From assembly GCA_910574345.1 (NCBI GenBank), contig CAJSZV010000020.1, forward strand, positions 1 through 64,000: 64,000 nt of DNA, given 5' to 3'. Source of the stretch: Clostridiaceae bacterium. GTDB taxonomy: Bacteria; Bacillota; Clostridia; Lachnospirales; Lachnospiraceae. Every line of letters starts with the position of its first letter. Position 1 is the first letter of the stretch. A program made the translations under genes and the position numbers. Below, in pieces: positions 63,390-64,000 of the stretch. The notes under the pieces are model-generated. The model saw nothing but the letters and a program-made list of their open reading frames with translations, did no database searches and was not told where the DNA came from.

Positions 63390-64000
63390 ATGCCGACCTA
63401 TGAGGGATTTCGATTAAAGATGAATCAGATTAGGAGAGAATTGTTTGCAAAGCAAAGAGGAAAAGCATTAGTTCAGACGGATTTTACCATCCTGTCTAAC
63501 AATTGCTGGGGAGGTATGATCTATGAGAGCTATCATTTACAGAAAAGGACTCCCACAGTTGGTCTGTTTTTTATGGCAGAAGACTATATAAGGTTTTTGT
63601 CTGGTTTAAGAGAATACATGTCGTCAGAACTGCGGTTTATCAGGCCTGAAGAATCCAGATGGAAGAACGAAAAAACGATTGGTGACGATACGCGGTTTGG
63701 GACCTATCCCATAGGAAGGCTTCAGGCGGGAAGGGAAAGCGTAGAGCTGTTTTTTCTGCATTACCGCAGCGAGGAAGAAGCAAAAGAAAAGTGGGAGCGA
63801 AGGAAAAAACGTATAAACTGGGACAGATTGTTAGTGAAGTTTAATGATCAAAACGGCTGTACAGAAAAAGAAGTCAGAGATTTTTTGAATCTCCCTTATG
63901 AGAATAAACTGTTTTTTACCTGCAGAGATTGGGACGCATTCGCCGATGAAACGTATATTCGTATTCGCCAATTTCCAAAACATGATGTTATCATGGCCTC
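63390..64000 (+). CDS. DUF1919 capsule-biosynthesis protein, cut by window end
   Basis: At least 203 codons, open to the window edge. MPTYEGFRLKMNQIRRELFA is followed by TILSNNCWGGMIYESYHLQK, the DUF1919 signature found in exopolysaccharide loci, and later LLVKFNDQNGC and FTCRDWDAF. ACGGAGATGG serves as SD for ATG 63390; an ATG at 63383 is in another frame. Function undetermined, probably polysaccharide modification or polymer transfer. Confidence 0.88.
   Translation, partial: MPTYEGFRLKMNQIRRELFAKQRGKALVQTDFTILSNNCWGGMIYESYHLQKRTPTVGLFFMAEDYIRFLSGLREYMSSELRFIRPEESRWKNEKTIGDDTRFGTYPIGRLQAGRESVELFFLHYRSEEEAKEKWERRKKRINWDRLLVKFNDQNGCTEKEVRDFLNLPYENKLFFTCRDWDAFADETYIRIRQFPKHDVIMA

Overview
The window looks like a chromosomal stretch of a gut Firmicute, most likely a Lachnospiraceae/Clostridium-type anaerobe. 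The indications are YesM/YesN-type two-component systems, Firmicute-style SD sites, Tn1549-like mobilisation genes, a rubredoxin and Alg13/Alg14-type capsule enzymes. Genus and species cannot be called from the sequence alone.

Region 1 (1 to about 27.3 kb) reads as the right part of an integrative and conjugative or mobilisable element. It opens with a 1278-residue ArdC-type polyvalent protein lacking its expected N-terminus and a TTRAP-type transfer protein. These are followed by an unusual non-coding block: an extended -10 promoter, 18 copies of AAGC and flanking inverted repeats. From 4.65 to 21.7 kb lie about 20 small co-directional genes. Many look like orphan immunity proteins against polymorphic toxins (three SUKH/SMI1 proteins, Imm70-, DUF6892-, DUF7674- and DUF5104-like proteins, several small membrane or PH-like proteins), plus DUF4291 and Sel1-repeat proteins. 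No toxin gene is visible. A leftward mobC-relaxase pair, a hairpin-rich oriT-like stretch, an HTH regulator, a SHOCT-like protein and a large serine recombinase close the element.

Region 2 (27.4 to 31.9 kb) holds a two-gene unit not assignable to a known system: a four-TM membrane protein and a 908-residue protein with HEAAH plus a downstream EAFAD motif (putative zinc metallopeptidase). The membrane-protein gene is split by a 159-bp MITE with long terminal inverted repeats and a TA duplication; removing it restores a 444-codon frame exactly.

Region 3 (31.9 to 58.6 kb) looks like ordinary chromosome with metabolic islands. It contains a chemoreceptor; a two-component system divergent from an AfuABC-like phosphate-ester ABC transporter, followed by a GDPD-family phosphodiesterase, a CBS protein and an APH/choline-kinase-like kinase (a plausible glycerophosphodiester uptake and breakdown module). 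Next comes a polysaccharide-use locus: heparinase II/III-like lyase, YesN/YesM regulators, sugar ABC transporter, GH88 unsaturated glucuronyl hydrolase, DUF2264 protein and GH2 beta-galactosidase. A rubredoxin lies on the minus strand after it.

Region 4 (58.7 kb to the end) is the start of a capsule or exopolysaccharide locus: an XRE repressor divergent from a 48-residue ORF and a tyrosine-recombinase-like protein that has lost nearly all catalytic residues, then PssD/PssE-like (Alg14/Alg13) proteins, a GT4, a core-2/I-branching GT14 and a DUF1919 gene cut by the window edge. No tRNA, rRNA or CRISPR array was recognised.
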